Below, piece after piece: positions 33,986 through 43,031 of a stretch of DNA of 64,000 bases. Each line of letters opens with the position of its first letter. Position 1 is the stretch's first letter. Location: the NCBI RefSeq assembly GCF_051257895.1, contig NZ_CP194331.1:2108001-2172000 (forward strand). The letters are read 5' to 3'. A program made the position numbers and the translations under genes. The notes beneath the pieces are model-generated. The model was not told where the DNA came from and ran no database searches. It saw only the letters and a list, made by a program, of their open reading frames with translations. The stretch is from Gallionella straubiae. Lineage in GTDB: Bacteria; Pseudomonadota; Gammaproteobacteria; Burkholderiales; Gallionellaceae.

Positions 33986-34900
33986 ATGTTCAGCATCGTC
34001 ATCCCGAGTTGGAACAATCTGCCCTATCTGAGGCTTTGCGTCGAGAGTCTGAAAAAACACTCGAGGTTCGAGCACGAGATCATCGTGCACCTGAACGACG
34101 GTTCGGATGGCTCGCTTGAATGGGTGAAATCGCAGGGCATCAAATACACGCAGTCGGACAGGAACGTCGGTGTTTGCCTATCGGTGAACCATCTGATGGC
34201 TCAGGCACAGCACGACTGGGTGTTGTATATGAACGATGATATGGTCGCCGCGCCTGGCTGGGATACGGCTTTCGCCGAGGCGGTTAAATCGGCGGACAGT
34301 GACCTTGCGCTGTTTTTCGGCACGCTCATCCAGCCGGAGAACGGCGGCAACGATATCATCATCAAACAGAGTTTCGGCGAATCGCCGGCCACATTCGACG
34401 AGGCGAAGTTTTTGCAGGGCTATCTGGCGGATACCCGCGGCGACAGGGAGGGCTCCGCTTCACAGCCCACCCTCGTTCACAAAAAATGGTGGGGTATGGT
34501 CGGCGGATACAGCCTGGAGTTTTCGCCGGGCATGAGCAGCGACGACGATCTGCTCATGAAGTTCTGGGTGGCGGGCTGCCGCAACTACCGCGTCGTCGGC
34601 GGCAGCCGTTTCTACCATTTCGGCTGCAAGAGCACCGAACGCATCAGGCATAACCTGGGCGGGCGCATCTTCGTGATGAAGTGGGGCATCACGCAGATCG
34701 AGTTTTACCGTTTCTATCTGGCGGCGCTGCGCAGGCCGGATGGCGGCAGGCCGGCAGGCAATCCGGACAACTGTGTGCGTGCTTCCTGGCTGGGCAAGTT
34801 GCGCCGTGTGGGTTACGCCTTGCGCTACAACTACCCGCTGGAGGATATCGAGGCGTGGGATCCTGCGCCGGGGCGCAGCAAGTGGAGCCGGGGGAGTTAG
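33986..34900 (+). CDS. Glycosyltransferase family 2
   Basis: 304 residues from ATG 33986 with GAGAGGGG upstream. FSIVIPSWNNLPYLRLCVES, VHLNDGSDGSLEWV and VLYMNDDMVAAPGWD give the GT-A metal and nucleotide site; GGYSLEFSPGMSSDDDLLMKF is the acceptor region. It is paralogous to the minus-strand enzyme at 28541-29380. Its TAG stop overlaps the stop of the convergent SGNH gene (four-base overlap). Confidence 0.88.
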   Translation: MFSIVIPSWNNLPYLRLCVESLKKHSRFEHEIIVHLNDGSDGSLEWVKSQGIKYTQSDRNVGVCLSVNHLMAQAQHDWVLYMNDDMVAAPGWDTAFAEAVKSADSDLALFFGTLIQPENGGNDIIIKQSFGESPATFDEAKFLQGYLADTRGDREGSASQPTLVHKKWWGMVGGYSLEFSPGMSSDDDLLMKFWVAGCRNYRVVGGSRFYHFGCKSTERIRHNLGGRIFVMKWGITQIEFYRFYLAALRRPDGGRPAGNPDNCVRASWLGKLRRVGYALRYNYPLEDIEAWDPAPGRSKWSRGS

Positions 34901-35913
34901 TGCAAGCTCCCGGTATGCTGTGCCTTTTGTATGGTCTTGAATATTTCCTCTCCCATCAGCAGATAGCCAACCGTCGAGAAGTGCGTGTTGTTCGCGGGAT
35001 AAAGATCGACGGTTTTTCTGTCGATGGCCTGTTGCGTCATGCGCAACAGGTTGGGTGCTCCGAAGCGCCGTTCCGCCTCGTTCCAGAATTGCTTGCCGGG
35101 ATACAGATAGGCCGTGGACTTGTTCGGCACTAACGCCCAGATCGGCGTAATGCCGCCCAGGCGGGCATTGAGTTTTTCGATGTTGCTCAACACGCTGCCA
35201 TCCATCTCCCCCTCTTTGTCCTCGCCCAGGAATAGCGTGTCGTTACAGCGCCTGTGGCTGAACAATTCACAACCATTCTTTATGCGCGCAATTTTGGCGC
35301 CATTCGGCAGTGCAACCAATCTGAAGTCCGGGGTATCGCTCAGTTTTTCATATTCCCTGAAACTCAGTGCAGCCTGGATGCCTATCGAGATACGGCCGCT
35401 GCGATTGCTGTGATCCGGGTCAAATGACACGGCAGGAGGGGAGCGCGGCCTGTCGGCGGATACATTGGTATGGGTATCCATGTGTTGGCAAGCGGTAAAC
35501 TTTTCCAGTCCTTCCGGAATGTTGCGTTCGATGATCTGCAGCACCACGAATTGCCCCCTGAATCCCTGCGCTTTTAACCAGGGCATGAAGTCGGTACAGA
35601 TCGCGCGTATGCTGTCCCAGTGCACAGTGCGCACCTTCAGGCCGTGTTGGGTCAGGACTGTCTGCCATACGCGGCCGTCCGAGAAGCTGTCGCCGATGAC
35701 CAGCACGTCCGCCTCCTGCATGGAGGATTGCCGCATCAGCGCCGGGTCGATGGCGGGCCGTGGCTTGCGCCAGCCGAATTGCGATTCGGGCAGCATCCCG
35801 AGGCGGGTGAGATCGCCCTCGAAGCCGGCCATCGGCAGGAAGTAATAGCCGATCGCACCGTAACCGATCACGATTGCGGACACGAGGATGGAAAAGAGTT
35901 TGGCGTGCCTCAT
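34897..35913 (-). CDS. SGNH/AlgX-like periplasmic O-acyltransferase partner
   Basis: 338 residues from ATG 35913. A single N-terminal hydrophobic helix (LFSILVSAIVIGYGAIGYYF) anchors a domain with VLVIGDSFSDGRVW (about residue 70), the GDSxSDG block of SGNH hydrolases, and NNTHFSTVGYLLMGEEI near the end, giving the catalytic His. It follows the MBOAT gene by two bases. In alginate-type systems the MBOAT brings the acyl group across the membrane and an SGNH protein moves it to the polysaccharide. Confidence 0.82.
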   Translation of the reverse strand: MRHAKLFSILVSAIVIGYGAIGYYFLPMAGFEGDLTRLGMLPESQFGWRKPRPAIDPALMRQSSMQEADVLVIGDSFSDGRVWQTVLTQHGLKVRTVHWDSIRAICTDFMPWLKAQGFRGQFVVLQIIERNIPEGLEKFTACQHMDTHTNVSADRPRSPPAVSFDPDHSNRSGRISIGIQAALSFREYEKLSDTPDFRLVALPNGAKIARIKNGCELFSHRRCNDTLFLGEDKEGEMDGSVLSNIEKLNARLGGITPIWALVPNKSTAYLYPGKQFWNEAERRFGAPNLLRMTQQAIDRKTVDLYPANNTHFSTVGYLLMGEEIFKTIQKAQHTGSLH

Positions 35914-35915
35914 GG

Positions 35916-37400
35916 TCAGAACTGGAAGTAAAGAAATGGGCTGTAACTGCCGAACTGGTCTACCGCAAGATACAACATGCCGAACACGATGGCGGCCTGC
36001 AGCAGCGCCAGCAACATACTGCCCTTGACGAAGCGGATACGGGAAGAATTCGGCAGCAGCCATACCCAGAGCAGGCCCGGAACCAGCAGGCGCATCAGGT
36101 CGCGCCCCGACACGTCGGTGAGCAGCAGCAGGTTGCCGTGGATTACGGCATCGAACGAGATCGGGCGCGAGGCGATGCCGAACATCGCCTTGAGGATGAA
36201 CAGCGCATGTGCCATGCTGTCCGCGCGGAATACCACCCATGCGGCGACAACGGCGATGAAGGTGAGCGCGCCTCCCGCCAGCGCGCCCAGCCAATTGGGA
36301 ATGCGCGCGAGCCTTTCTCCGGTAATCTCGCGCCACAGATGATTGATGGCGAGATACGCGCCGTGCAGCGCGCCCCAGACCACGAACGTCCAGCCTGCGC
36401 CGTGCCACAGCCCGCCGAGCAGCATCGTAGTCATCAGGTTCAGGTAACGGCGCAGCTTGCCTTTGCGGTTGCCGCCCAGCGGAATATACAGATAGTCGCG
36501 CAGGAAGCGCGACAGCGTCATATGCCAGCGCCGCCAGAATTCGATGATGCTGGTCGCCTTGTAGGGCGAGTTGAAATTGATGGGCAGGCGGATGCCGAAC
36601 ATCAGCGCGACCCCCAGCGCCATGTCGGTATAGCCGGAGAAATCGAAGTAGATTTGCAGGGTGTAGGCCAGCGCGCCCGACCATGCCTCATAAATGGTAG
36701 GCAGCGTGCCTGTCGTCATGGCATGCCGCGCGCCGTCGAAAATGGCCGTGGCGAACGGCGCGAGCGAATCCGCCCAGAGCACCTTCTTGCACAGCCCCAG
36801 CGTGAACAGTAGCAAGCCGGTGGCGACATGTTCCCAATTGACGCGGTAAGTCGAAGCATGCGCGAATTGTGGCATCATCTCCTTGTGGTGCAATATCGGG
36901 CCGGCAATCAGGTGCGGGAAATAGGTGACGAACAGCAGGTAGTGGACGAAGTTGTACTCCTTCACCTTGCCCTGATAGGTATCCACCAGGAAGGCGATCT
37001 GGGTGAAGGTGAAGAAAGAAATGCCCAAGGGCAGCATGATCTCGCCCAAGCTCCATTGCGTGCCCGCCGCGGCATTGACGCTGGCGACGAAGAAATTCGC
37101 ATACTTATAATAGGCCAGCAACGCCAGGTTGGAGGCAATCGCCGCGATCAGCAGCCCCTTTTTGCGCCGGTCTTTATGACTGACGCCTGCCTTGGCAATC
37201 CACATCCCGAAGGCGTAGTTGCCGATGATGGAGCCTGACAGCAGACCGATATAGGCCGGGTTCCAGTAGCCATAGAAGAACAGCGAGGCAAGGGCCAGCC
37301 ACCCCGCGGCAAAGGCGTGGCTCAGCCGCGCCAGCCAGAAGAATCCCAGCAACACGACGGGCAGATAGAGGAAGATGAATCCGTAGGAGTTGAACAGCAT
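35916..37400 (-). CDS. MBOAT-family O-acyltransferase (AlgI-like)
   Basis: 494 residues, polytopic. SYGFIFLYLPVVLLGFFW and the LPLGISFFTFTQIAFLVDTY segment are typical of AlgI/PatA/DltB proteins. RRWHMTLSRFLRDYLYIPLGG and GGLWHGAGWTFVVWGALHG carry the conserved Arg and His residues. Likely acetylates the locus's polysaccharide together with the SGNH protein just downstream. Divergent from the GT2 gene at 37659. Confidence 0.92.
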   Translation of the reverse strand: MLFNSYGFIFLYLPVVLLGFFWLARLSHAFAAGWLALASLFFYGYWNPAYIGLLSGSIIGNYAFGMWIAKAGVSHKDRRKKGLLIAAIASNLALLAYYKYANFFVASVNAAAGTQWSLGEIMLPLGISFFTFTQIAFLVDTYQGKVKEYNFVHYLLFVTYFPHLIAGPILHHKEMMPQFAHASTYRVNWEHVATGLLLFTLGLCKKVLWADSLAPFATAIFDGARHAMTTGTLPTIYEAWSGALAYTLQIYFDFSGYTDMALGVALMFGIRLPINFNSPYKATSIIEFWRRWHMTLSRFLRDYLYIPLGGNRKGKLRRYLNLMTTMLLGGLWHGAGWTFVVWGALHGAYLAINHLWREITGERLARIPNWLGALAGGALTFIAVVAAWVVFRADSMAHALFILKAMFGIASRPISFDAVIHGNLLLLTDVSGRDLMRLLVPGLLWVWLLPNSSRIRFVKGSMLLALLQAAIVFGMLYLAVDQFGSYSPFLYFQF

Positions 37401-37658
37401 CAGGCAGCGCGATCTTTCAGCATGGAACGGGTGTCAGGCAAGAGGCGGAGGTTTTACCGAGCGACGCAAAAATTTATTGCACCATTCTACAGCGAAATAC
37501 GGCCGGCCGATGCCCGCATGACTGCGGGAAAATTCAATCGATACCGGGGCATTGCCGCCCGATGCGGTGGGGGGAAACTGGTTTGCGGGGGCGGGATGCT
37601 GCATAATGAGCGGGTTGAGGGATACGGAATGCAGGGGTAGGGCAGCGCGCAACAATTT

Positions 37659-38540
37659 ATGGATGTCTCTATCATTATCGTGTCATACAACACTGCCGAC
37701 CTGACGGTTGCCTGCCTGGAATCCGTCTTTGCGTCGCAGCGGGTCAGCTATGAGGTCTTTGTTGTCGACAATGCCTCGCAGGACGGGAGCGCCGCGATTG
37801 TCCACGAGAAATTTCCCGGTGTGAGGCTCATCGCCAACGAGGCGAACCGCGGTTTCGGGGCCGCAAACAACCAGGCGCTACGGGAATGCAGCGGCCGCTA
37901 TGTGATCTTCCTGAACCCCGACACCACGGTTGAGCCGGACTCTTTTTTCAGGATGGCTACCTACATGGATGCGCATCCGGAAGTGGGCCTCGCGGGCCCC
38001 AGGGTGCTCAATCCGGACGGGACACGGCAGGACTCGGCATCAGACCGTTATCCGGGACACCGGTACGGAGCTTCAGACCTTGGCGCCCTTCCCGGGAGCA
38101 TTGCCTGCGTGCTGGGGGCCTGCCAGATCGCCAGCGCGAGCCTGTTGCGCGAAATCGGCGGGTTCGATGAGGATTTTTTCCTGTACGGCGAGGACCAGGA
38201 TCTTTGCCTGAGAATCCGCAAGCGCGGCTTCGAGATCGGCTTTATCGACGACGCAGTCATCATGCATCACGGGGGGCAGAGCGAGCGCGCCACCCTTCCG
38301 GCGGAGGTCGTGAGGAAGAAGATTCGTGCGGAATTGCTCTTTTACCGCAAGCACTACCGCCCGGAGACCGTGAGGAGGCTGTGCCAGAGGCAGCGCCGCC
38401 GGGCATTCTGGCGCATTCTTTCCATCCGCTTGCTGATGCCGGTGATGCCGGACAAAACTGAAGCGCAGGGGAAATTAGCCAGATACCGGGTGATTCGCGA
38501 AGAGGCCGGGGCGTCACCGGAATTAACAAACAGTTTTTAA
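37659..38540 (+). CDS. Glycosyltransferase family 2 (rhamnosyltransferase WbbL-like)
   Basis: 293 residues. VSIIIVSYNTADLTVACLES, VFVVDNASQDGS, YVIFLNPDTTVEPDSF (metal-binding region) and GGFDEDFFLYGEDQDLCLRI are the WbbL/RfbF-type motifs. It begins a plus-strand series of polysaccharide genes spaced by a few bases. A CATAAT at 37602-37607 is a possible -10. The donor sugar cannot be set from motifs. Confidence 0.88.
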   Translation: MDVSIIIVSYNTADLTVACLESVFASQRVSYEVFVVDNASQDGSAAIVHEKFPGVRLIANEANRGFGAANNQALRECSGRYVIFLNPDTTVEPDSFFRMATYMDAHPEVGLAGPRVLNPDGTRQDSASDRYPGHRYGASDLGALPGSIACVLGACQIASASLLREIGGFDEDFFLYGEDQDLCLRIRKRGFEIGFIDDAVIMHHGGQSERATLPAEVVRKKIRAELLFYRKHYRPETVRRLCQRQRRRAFWRILSIRLLMPVMPDKTEAQGKLARYRVIREEAGASPELTNSF

Positions 38541-38548
38541 GGAACAGA

Positions 38549-39352
38549 ATGCCGCTATTGCTCGGTACCGATATAGACCAACTGGTCGAAAAGAACATAC
38601 AGGGTCACGTCGCGCGCGCGGGAGGCACCGTCGACCAGCTGATCGACTATGGACGATGCCGGGTCGAGGACATCAATATTCCGGACGGCGGCTTCGGCAA
38701 GGTGCTGCAGACCGGCCGACGGGCCGCCTCGGCAAAATCCCTCTCCATCCTGAAGCGGCATCTCAAGCAGGAGTTCAAGTTCCTCGTGCACGGTCCGAGA
38801 ATTCCAAGGGATCGCAAGACGATAGTCCTGGACATGCACGATGCCCATGCCATGCCGGAGCTGCACAACCGGTACGACGCCGCAATATCGTCGAACCTGA
38901 TCGAGCATTCCCCGAACCCCATCGGGCTGCTGCTCAACTTCTACTTCATTACCAGGAAAACCGGCCACCAGTTCCATGCCATCCCGCACTACGCCTACAC
39001 CTATGACCGGTTCAGGAAGCCGACCCCTCTGGAGCACTTCGTGGAAGATTTTGAAAACCGGGCCGGCTACGCTGATACCACCCACGTCGAGGACTACCGG
39101 CAGTCGGCCATCGAAAAAGACGGCTGGCAGAGGCGGTTCCATGAAACCTATCCCCTGGAATATCCGTTCATCCACTTCCATGTGTTCGACGAGCACAACA
39201 CGAAGGCCCTGCTGTCATATGTGTTTCAGGACGTGACCGTGGATGTTTACAAGACCGAGAGGTTCTCGGACAACGTTGCCCTGTGCAGCAATTCGCTGAA
39301 TCCCGAGTTCGCCGAAAAATACAAAAAGTTTCTGCAGGAGATGGGGGAATAA
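38549..39352 (+). CDS. Methyltransferase-like protein lacking a clear SAM-binding loop
   Basis: 267 residues, AAGGA before the ATG. The middle reads YDAAISSNLIEHSPNPIGLLLNFY and HAIPHYAYTYDRFRKPTPLEHF, the layout of class I methyltransferase C-terminal halves, yet no Gly-rich SAM motif precedes it; instead there is TIVLDMHDAHAMPEL. It may be a divergent enzyme or a noncatalytic partner. It overlaps the next gene (TAATG), so the products probably work together on the glycan. Confidence 0.6.
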   Translation: MPLLLGTDIDQLVEKNIQGHVARAGGTVDQLIDYGRCRVEDINIPDGGFGKVLQTGRRAASAKSLSILKRHLKQEFKFLVHGPRIPRDRKTIVLDMHDAHAMPELHNRYDAAISSNLIEHSPNPIGLLLNFYFITRKTGHQFHAIPHYAYTYDRFRKPTPLEHFVEDFENRAGYADTTHVEDYRQSAIEKDGWQRRFHETYPLEYPFIHFHVFDEHNTKALLSYVFQDVTVDVYKTERFSDNVALCSNSLNPEFAEKYKKFLQEMGE

Positions 39353-40293
39353 TGACGAATCTCCACACGAACAGCATGCCGAGCGCAGCCTCCCTTGAGC
39401 ACCTTCTGGGCAGCAAACACTTCCGTTATGCGCGCCTCGCCATCGAAGGCATGGACAACGAGCCGGTCTTCGCGCGAAACGCCCCCGGCCAGCGGGAAGA
39501 GGAAATCTGCCTGTTCCACGAATCGGTGCCGTCGGGCGATGCCTACGTAGCGCTGCTTGCCGACCGCATCGAGGCGGGGATAAAAAATCACTCCTCCCTT
39601 CCGGTCGTCCGTTTTGCCGACGGGGAGTACGCGTTCTACAGCGGCTCGCTGAAATGCAACGGCCTCTACCGGCAGGCCGAATCGGTGGCCGCGATCAAGG
39701 CGGCATTCCCCGCGCACGCGGAAGCGCTACGCTATCTGGCCGCCTCGGGCATCCTGGCGCCGCTGGTCTTTCCCGGCAACACGCGGGAGCGCCGTGGGCT
39801 GCGTGCCCTGTTCGGCAAGAAAGACGGCAGGGACTGGGCCATCCATTTCCTGAAATTCCTCGCACGCCATGAGATCAGGCTTGCACAAACAAACTACATC
39901 CCGTTCTACTGCGTCTACGCCTACCTTTCGAGCACCCGGTTTGCCAAGGCAGTTGACGGCAAAACGGTGTGCGTCGTCAATTCCGATTTCAACGAGGCGG
40001 CATGCACAGCATGGTTCGAGCGGGCGGGATCGCGCCCCAGGCTGGTCCATGTGCCGATACCGGCTTCCTATGTCGCCACGCAATGGGATTTCATGCGCGA
40101 AGAGGCTTTTCAGCATGTTCCGGAAAATCCGGATTGCTTCATGGTGGGAGCAGGCGTCGGCGCGCTCGAGGTGTGCGTGGACGCAGCACGCCGCTTTTCT
40201 GCGCCGGCGATCGATTCGGGACATATCCTCAACATGATGAACGACCTCGAGAGCAAGTCCGCCGGGCCGCGCCTCTATACCTTCCGCCGATGA
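39352..40293 (+). CDS. Putative GT-D-type glycosyltransferase
   Basis: 313 residues from ATG 39352. LPVVRFADGEYAFYSG (about residue 84) resembles the RFGDGE block of GT-D (DUF1792) enzymes; FMVGAGVGALEV near the C-terminus resembles their second conserved region. The family link is by pattern and should be tested. It overlaps both neighbours (TAATG and ATGA), so the genes form a tight operon. Confidence 0.6.
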   Translation: MTNLHTNSMPSAASLEHLLGSKHFRYARLAIEGMDNEPVFARNAPGQREEEICLFHESVPSGDAYVALLADRIEAGIKNHSSLPVVRFADGEYAFYSGSLKCNGLYRQAESVAAIKAAFPAHAEALRYLAASGILAPLVFPGNTRERRGLRALFGKKDGRDWAIHFLKFLARHEIRLAQTNYIPFYCVYAYLSSTRFAKAVDGKTVCVVNSDFNEAACTAWFERAGSRPRLVHVPIPASYVATQWDFMREEAFQHVPENPDCFMVGAGVGALEVCVDAARRFSAPAIDSGHILNMMNDLESKSAGPRLYTFRR

Positions 40294-41450
40294 GCAGCGC
40301 TTTCCGCATGCTCAGACGCTCCTTCCGCGCATGGCGCAACCGCCGCCGCCTGGAGCGGGAAGAGACGCACTACCGCAACAGCTTCTGCCAGCACGGCCTC
40401 TCGATTCCCGGAGAAACGGAAATCCGTGCGCGGATTGCCCTTCGCCTTCCGGGCAGAACGCCCAAGGCGAAGGGCGATCTGCATATCCTCGCCATCTACC
40501 ACAACTACAACTGGGAAGGTCCGTCGCTTGGCCCGTCGCTGGCGGCTTTCGGGGAGGTGAAACACCTGGACTGGCGCGACCCCGCGCTTGCCGCAGGCAA
40601 GCAGCCGGGTGATGCCGGCTGGAGGGAGGCAATGAACGCGGGGTTGCTGCGGACGGTGCAGGCCTGGGCTGTGGAGCGGCCGTTCGACGCGGTGTTCACC
40701 TATCTTTCCGGCGAGCAGGTGGATTCCGGCGCCCTAGAGAAACTGCGCGGGTTCGGTGCGCCGATGGCCAACCTCGCCCTGAACGACAAGGAGACGTTCG
40801 TCGGCAGGGTGCGCGGTGGTCATGCGGCGGGCGCCAGGGACATCTGCCGCCACTTCGATCTGTGCTGGACCAGCACCATCGACGCGCTCGAGAAATACGT
40901 CGTCGAAGGCGCCACGCCGCTCTACCTTCCGGAGGGCGCGAATCCGGGCATCCACCGGCCCTACGACGAGGAAAAGGTGTATGACGTTTCCTTCGTCGGG
41001 CAATGCTACGGCAACCGTCCCGGGGTCGTCGCCAGGCTGCGCGAAGCTGGCGTGCGCGTGGAAGCCTTCGGCCCCGGCTGGCCGAGCGGCCCGCTGACCA
41101 TGGAGGAGATGGTGCGCACCTGGTCGCGCAGCAAAATCAACCTCGGCTTCGGCGGGGTGCTGGGGCACAATGAGACGTTTTGCCTGAAGGGGCGGGACTT
41201 CGAGGTGCCGATGAGCGGCGGGCTCTACCTCACCGAGCACCACGAAGAGCTGCTGCCGTTCTACGAGATCGGCCGCGAGATCGTCACCTACACCGGCTTC
41301 GGCGATCTCCTGGAAAAAATTCGCTGGCTGTTGTCCGATCCCGAGCAGGCGGAGATAATCCGCCGCGCAGGCCGGGTTCGCGCTTTGCGGGAGCATAGCT
41401 GGGAAATGCGTTTTGACCGGGTGTTCCGGATGCTGGGCGCACTGGACTGA
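40290..41450 (+). CDS. CgeB-like glycosyltransferase (GT-B fold)
   Basis: 386 residues from ATG 40290 (ATGA overlap). The C-terminal half has YDVSFVGQCYGNRPGVVARL, SRSKINLGFGGVLGHNETFCLKGRDFEVPMSGG and EIVTYTGFGDLLEKIRWLL, the arrangement of CgeB and other Glyco_trans_1_2 proteins. The N-terminal 30 residues are very Arg-rich. A longer frame upstream lies inside the previous gene and is not used. Sugar specificity unknown. Confidence 0.82.
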   Translation: MSSAFRMLRRSFRAWRNRRRLEREETHYRNSFCQHGLSIPGETEIRARIALRLPGRTPKAKGDLHILAIYHNYNWEGPSLGPSLAAFGEVKHLDWRDPALAAGKQPGDAGWREAMNAGLLRTVQAWAVERPFDAVFTYLSGEQVDSGALEKLRGFGAPMANLALNDKETFVGRVRGGHAAGARDICRHFDLCWTSTIDALEKYVVEGATPLYLPEGANPGIHRPYDEEKVYDVSFVGQCYGNRPGVVARLREAGVRVEAFGPGWPSGPLTMEEMVRTWSRSKINLGFGGVLGHNETFCLKGRDFEVPMSGGLYLTEHHEELLPFYEIGREIVTYTGFGDLLEKIRWLLSDPEQAEIIRRAGRVRALREHSWEMRFDRVFRMLGALD

Positions 41451-41468
41451 GAATATTGGAGGAACTGT

Positions 41469-42107
41469 ATGTCGCAAAAAAAAGGATTTTTCCGGTCATT
41501 GAAACGTCAGTATGATCGCCGCCGCCGGGAACGGCGCTTCTGCGAGGAGACCCTGCGGGGAGGGTATTCCTTGCCGCCACAGTCGGTAAAACTGGCGGTG
41601 ATTCGGCACAATATCCCGAACCCCCGCCCGCATGTGTTTGTCGAGACGGGAACCTATTTCGGCGATACGGTGGCGGCCATAAAGGACATGTATTCGAACG
41701 TGATTTCGATCGAGGTTGACGAGACGCTCTACAAAAAAGCCTGCATGCGGTTTGCGGCTGACAAGAATGTTCATATCGTGCATGGAGACTGTGCACGGGA
41801 ATTGCCCGCAATACTCGCCTCGCTGGGAGAGCCGGCGGTGTTCTGGCTGGATGGTCATTACAGCGGCGGAGAGACCGGCAAGGGAGAGATCGAAGACCCG
41901 ATCCTTATCTCGTTGAACCAGATTGCAGCATCCCCGATCAGGGGACATGTGATCTTCATTGACGACGCGCGGACTTTCGATGGGCGCGAGGGGCATCCCG
42001 ATCTTTCGGAAGTTTTGAATTGCATCAAGAAGATCGATAGCCGCTATATCATCCGGGTGCAGAGCGATATTATCGTTGCCACGGTAGTTCCACTCCAGGT
42101 TTGTTGA
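41469..42107 (+). CDS. Putative SAM-dependent methyltransferase
   Basis: 212 residues; TTGGAGGAACTGT before the ATG is a strong ribosome site. HVFVETGTYFGDTVAAIKDM (about residue 54) is a SAM-type loop, followed by VISIEVDETLY, HIVHGDCARELP and VFWLDGHYSGGETG; the Asp-His of LDGHYS and FIDDAR may bind a metal or substrate. Probably an O-methyltransferase for a sugar, by context. The N-terminus is basic. Confidence 0.7.
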   Translation: MSQKKGFFRSLKRQYDRRRRERRFCEETLRGGYSLPPQSVKLAVIRHNIPNPRPHVFVETGTYFGDTVAAIKDMYSNVISIEVDETLYKKACMRFAADKNVHIVHGDCARELPAILASLGEPAVFWLDGHYSGGETGKGEIEDPILISLNQIAASPIRGHVIFIDDARTFDGREGHPDLSEVLNCIKKIDSRYIIRVQSDIIVATVVPLQVC

Positions 42108-42188
42108 AGGTGCCGAGGGGTGATTGGTTGTTAATCTGTCTTTTCAGTGGACTTTACTATTTCAGGTTTTATCAAAAGGGTTATTGAT

Positions 42189-43031
42189 ATGAAGACTGCT
42201 GCTGATTTATCCGGCTATAAGAAAAATATAACTTCGCAATTTGGAGAGGACGGGATTATCGAAGAAATCCTGAACCGTATTGGGATTGAGAATGCGTTTT
42301 GCGTTGAGTTTGGGGCATGGGATGGCAAGCATTTCAGCAATACATGGCAGTTGTGGCATGACAAGGCATGGAGTGCTGTTCTAATAGAAGGCAATCCTGA
42401 TAAGGTGGTGCAACTTGAAAAAAGCTTGGCGGAATTTAAGAAAGTTGTCGCATGTTGTGCATACGTCGGCCTCGCGGGCGAGAATACTCTGGATGCGATT
42501 CTGGAGAAGGTTGGCGCACCGCGAATTATTGACGTGCTGTCCATCGACATTGATGGAAATGACTACCATGTCTTCGAATCAATCAATTTATTTTCCGCAA
42601 GAGTGGTGCTGGTTGAGTTTAATCCGACAATTCCTCCACATGTCGAATTGGTTGCTGCGCCGGGGAATTATTTCGGTTCATCTGCATTGAGCATTTGCAA
42701 GTTGGCTAAGGCAAAAAATTATTCGCTGGCAGCCTGCACTACTGCAAATCTTATCTTCGTGAGAAATGCCGATTTCGATAAGCTGGGTTTTGATGAGCCA
42801 ATGCTGGCCGAGATTATGCCAACTGACTGTTTGACATATGTTATAACTGCTTTTGACGGAACAAGCTACTTGTCCCGCAGGCCACCTTATAAGGATTTAA
42901 GAAAACCGTCGTTGTGGGGTCTACTTAAGGCCTATGGCAGAAATTTACTCGGAAAAAAGAACGATGATTTTGTGGTGTTGAAAAAGCAGATGGATACGAT
43001 TACTCCTGTTTCAATTTATTCTGGGTTCTGA
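42189..43031 (+). CDS. FkbM-like methyltransferase, A+T-rich
   Basis: 280 residues from ATG 42189 (GTG 42147 is a less likely start). YKKNITSQFGEDGIIEEIL, AFCVEFGAWDGKHFSNTW (SAM loop) and VLSIDIDGNDYHVFESI place it near the FkbM group. The gene is visibly richer in A and T than its neighbours, suggesting separate acquisition. Its end overlaps the convergent GT9 gene by 21 bases. Confidence 0.75.
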   Translation: MKTAADLSGYKKNITSQFGEDGIIEEILNRIGIENAFCVEFGAWDGKHFSNTWQLWHDKAWSAVLIEGNPDKVVQLEKSLAEFKKVVACCAYVGLAGENTLDAILEKVGAPRIIDVLSIDIDGNDYHVFESINLFSARVVLVEFNPTIPPHVELVAAPGNYFGSSALSICKLAKAKNYSLAACTTANLIFVRNADFDKLGFDEPMLAEIMPTDCLTYVITAFDGTSYLSRRPPYKDLRKPSLWGLLKAYGRNLLGKKNDDFVVLKKQMDTITPVSIYSGF

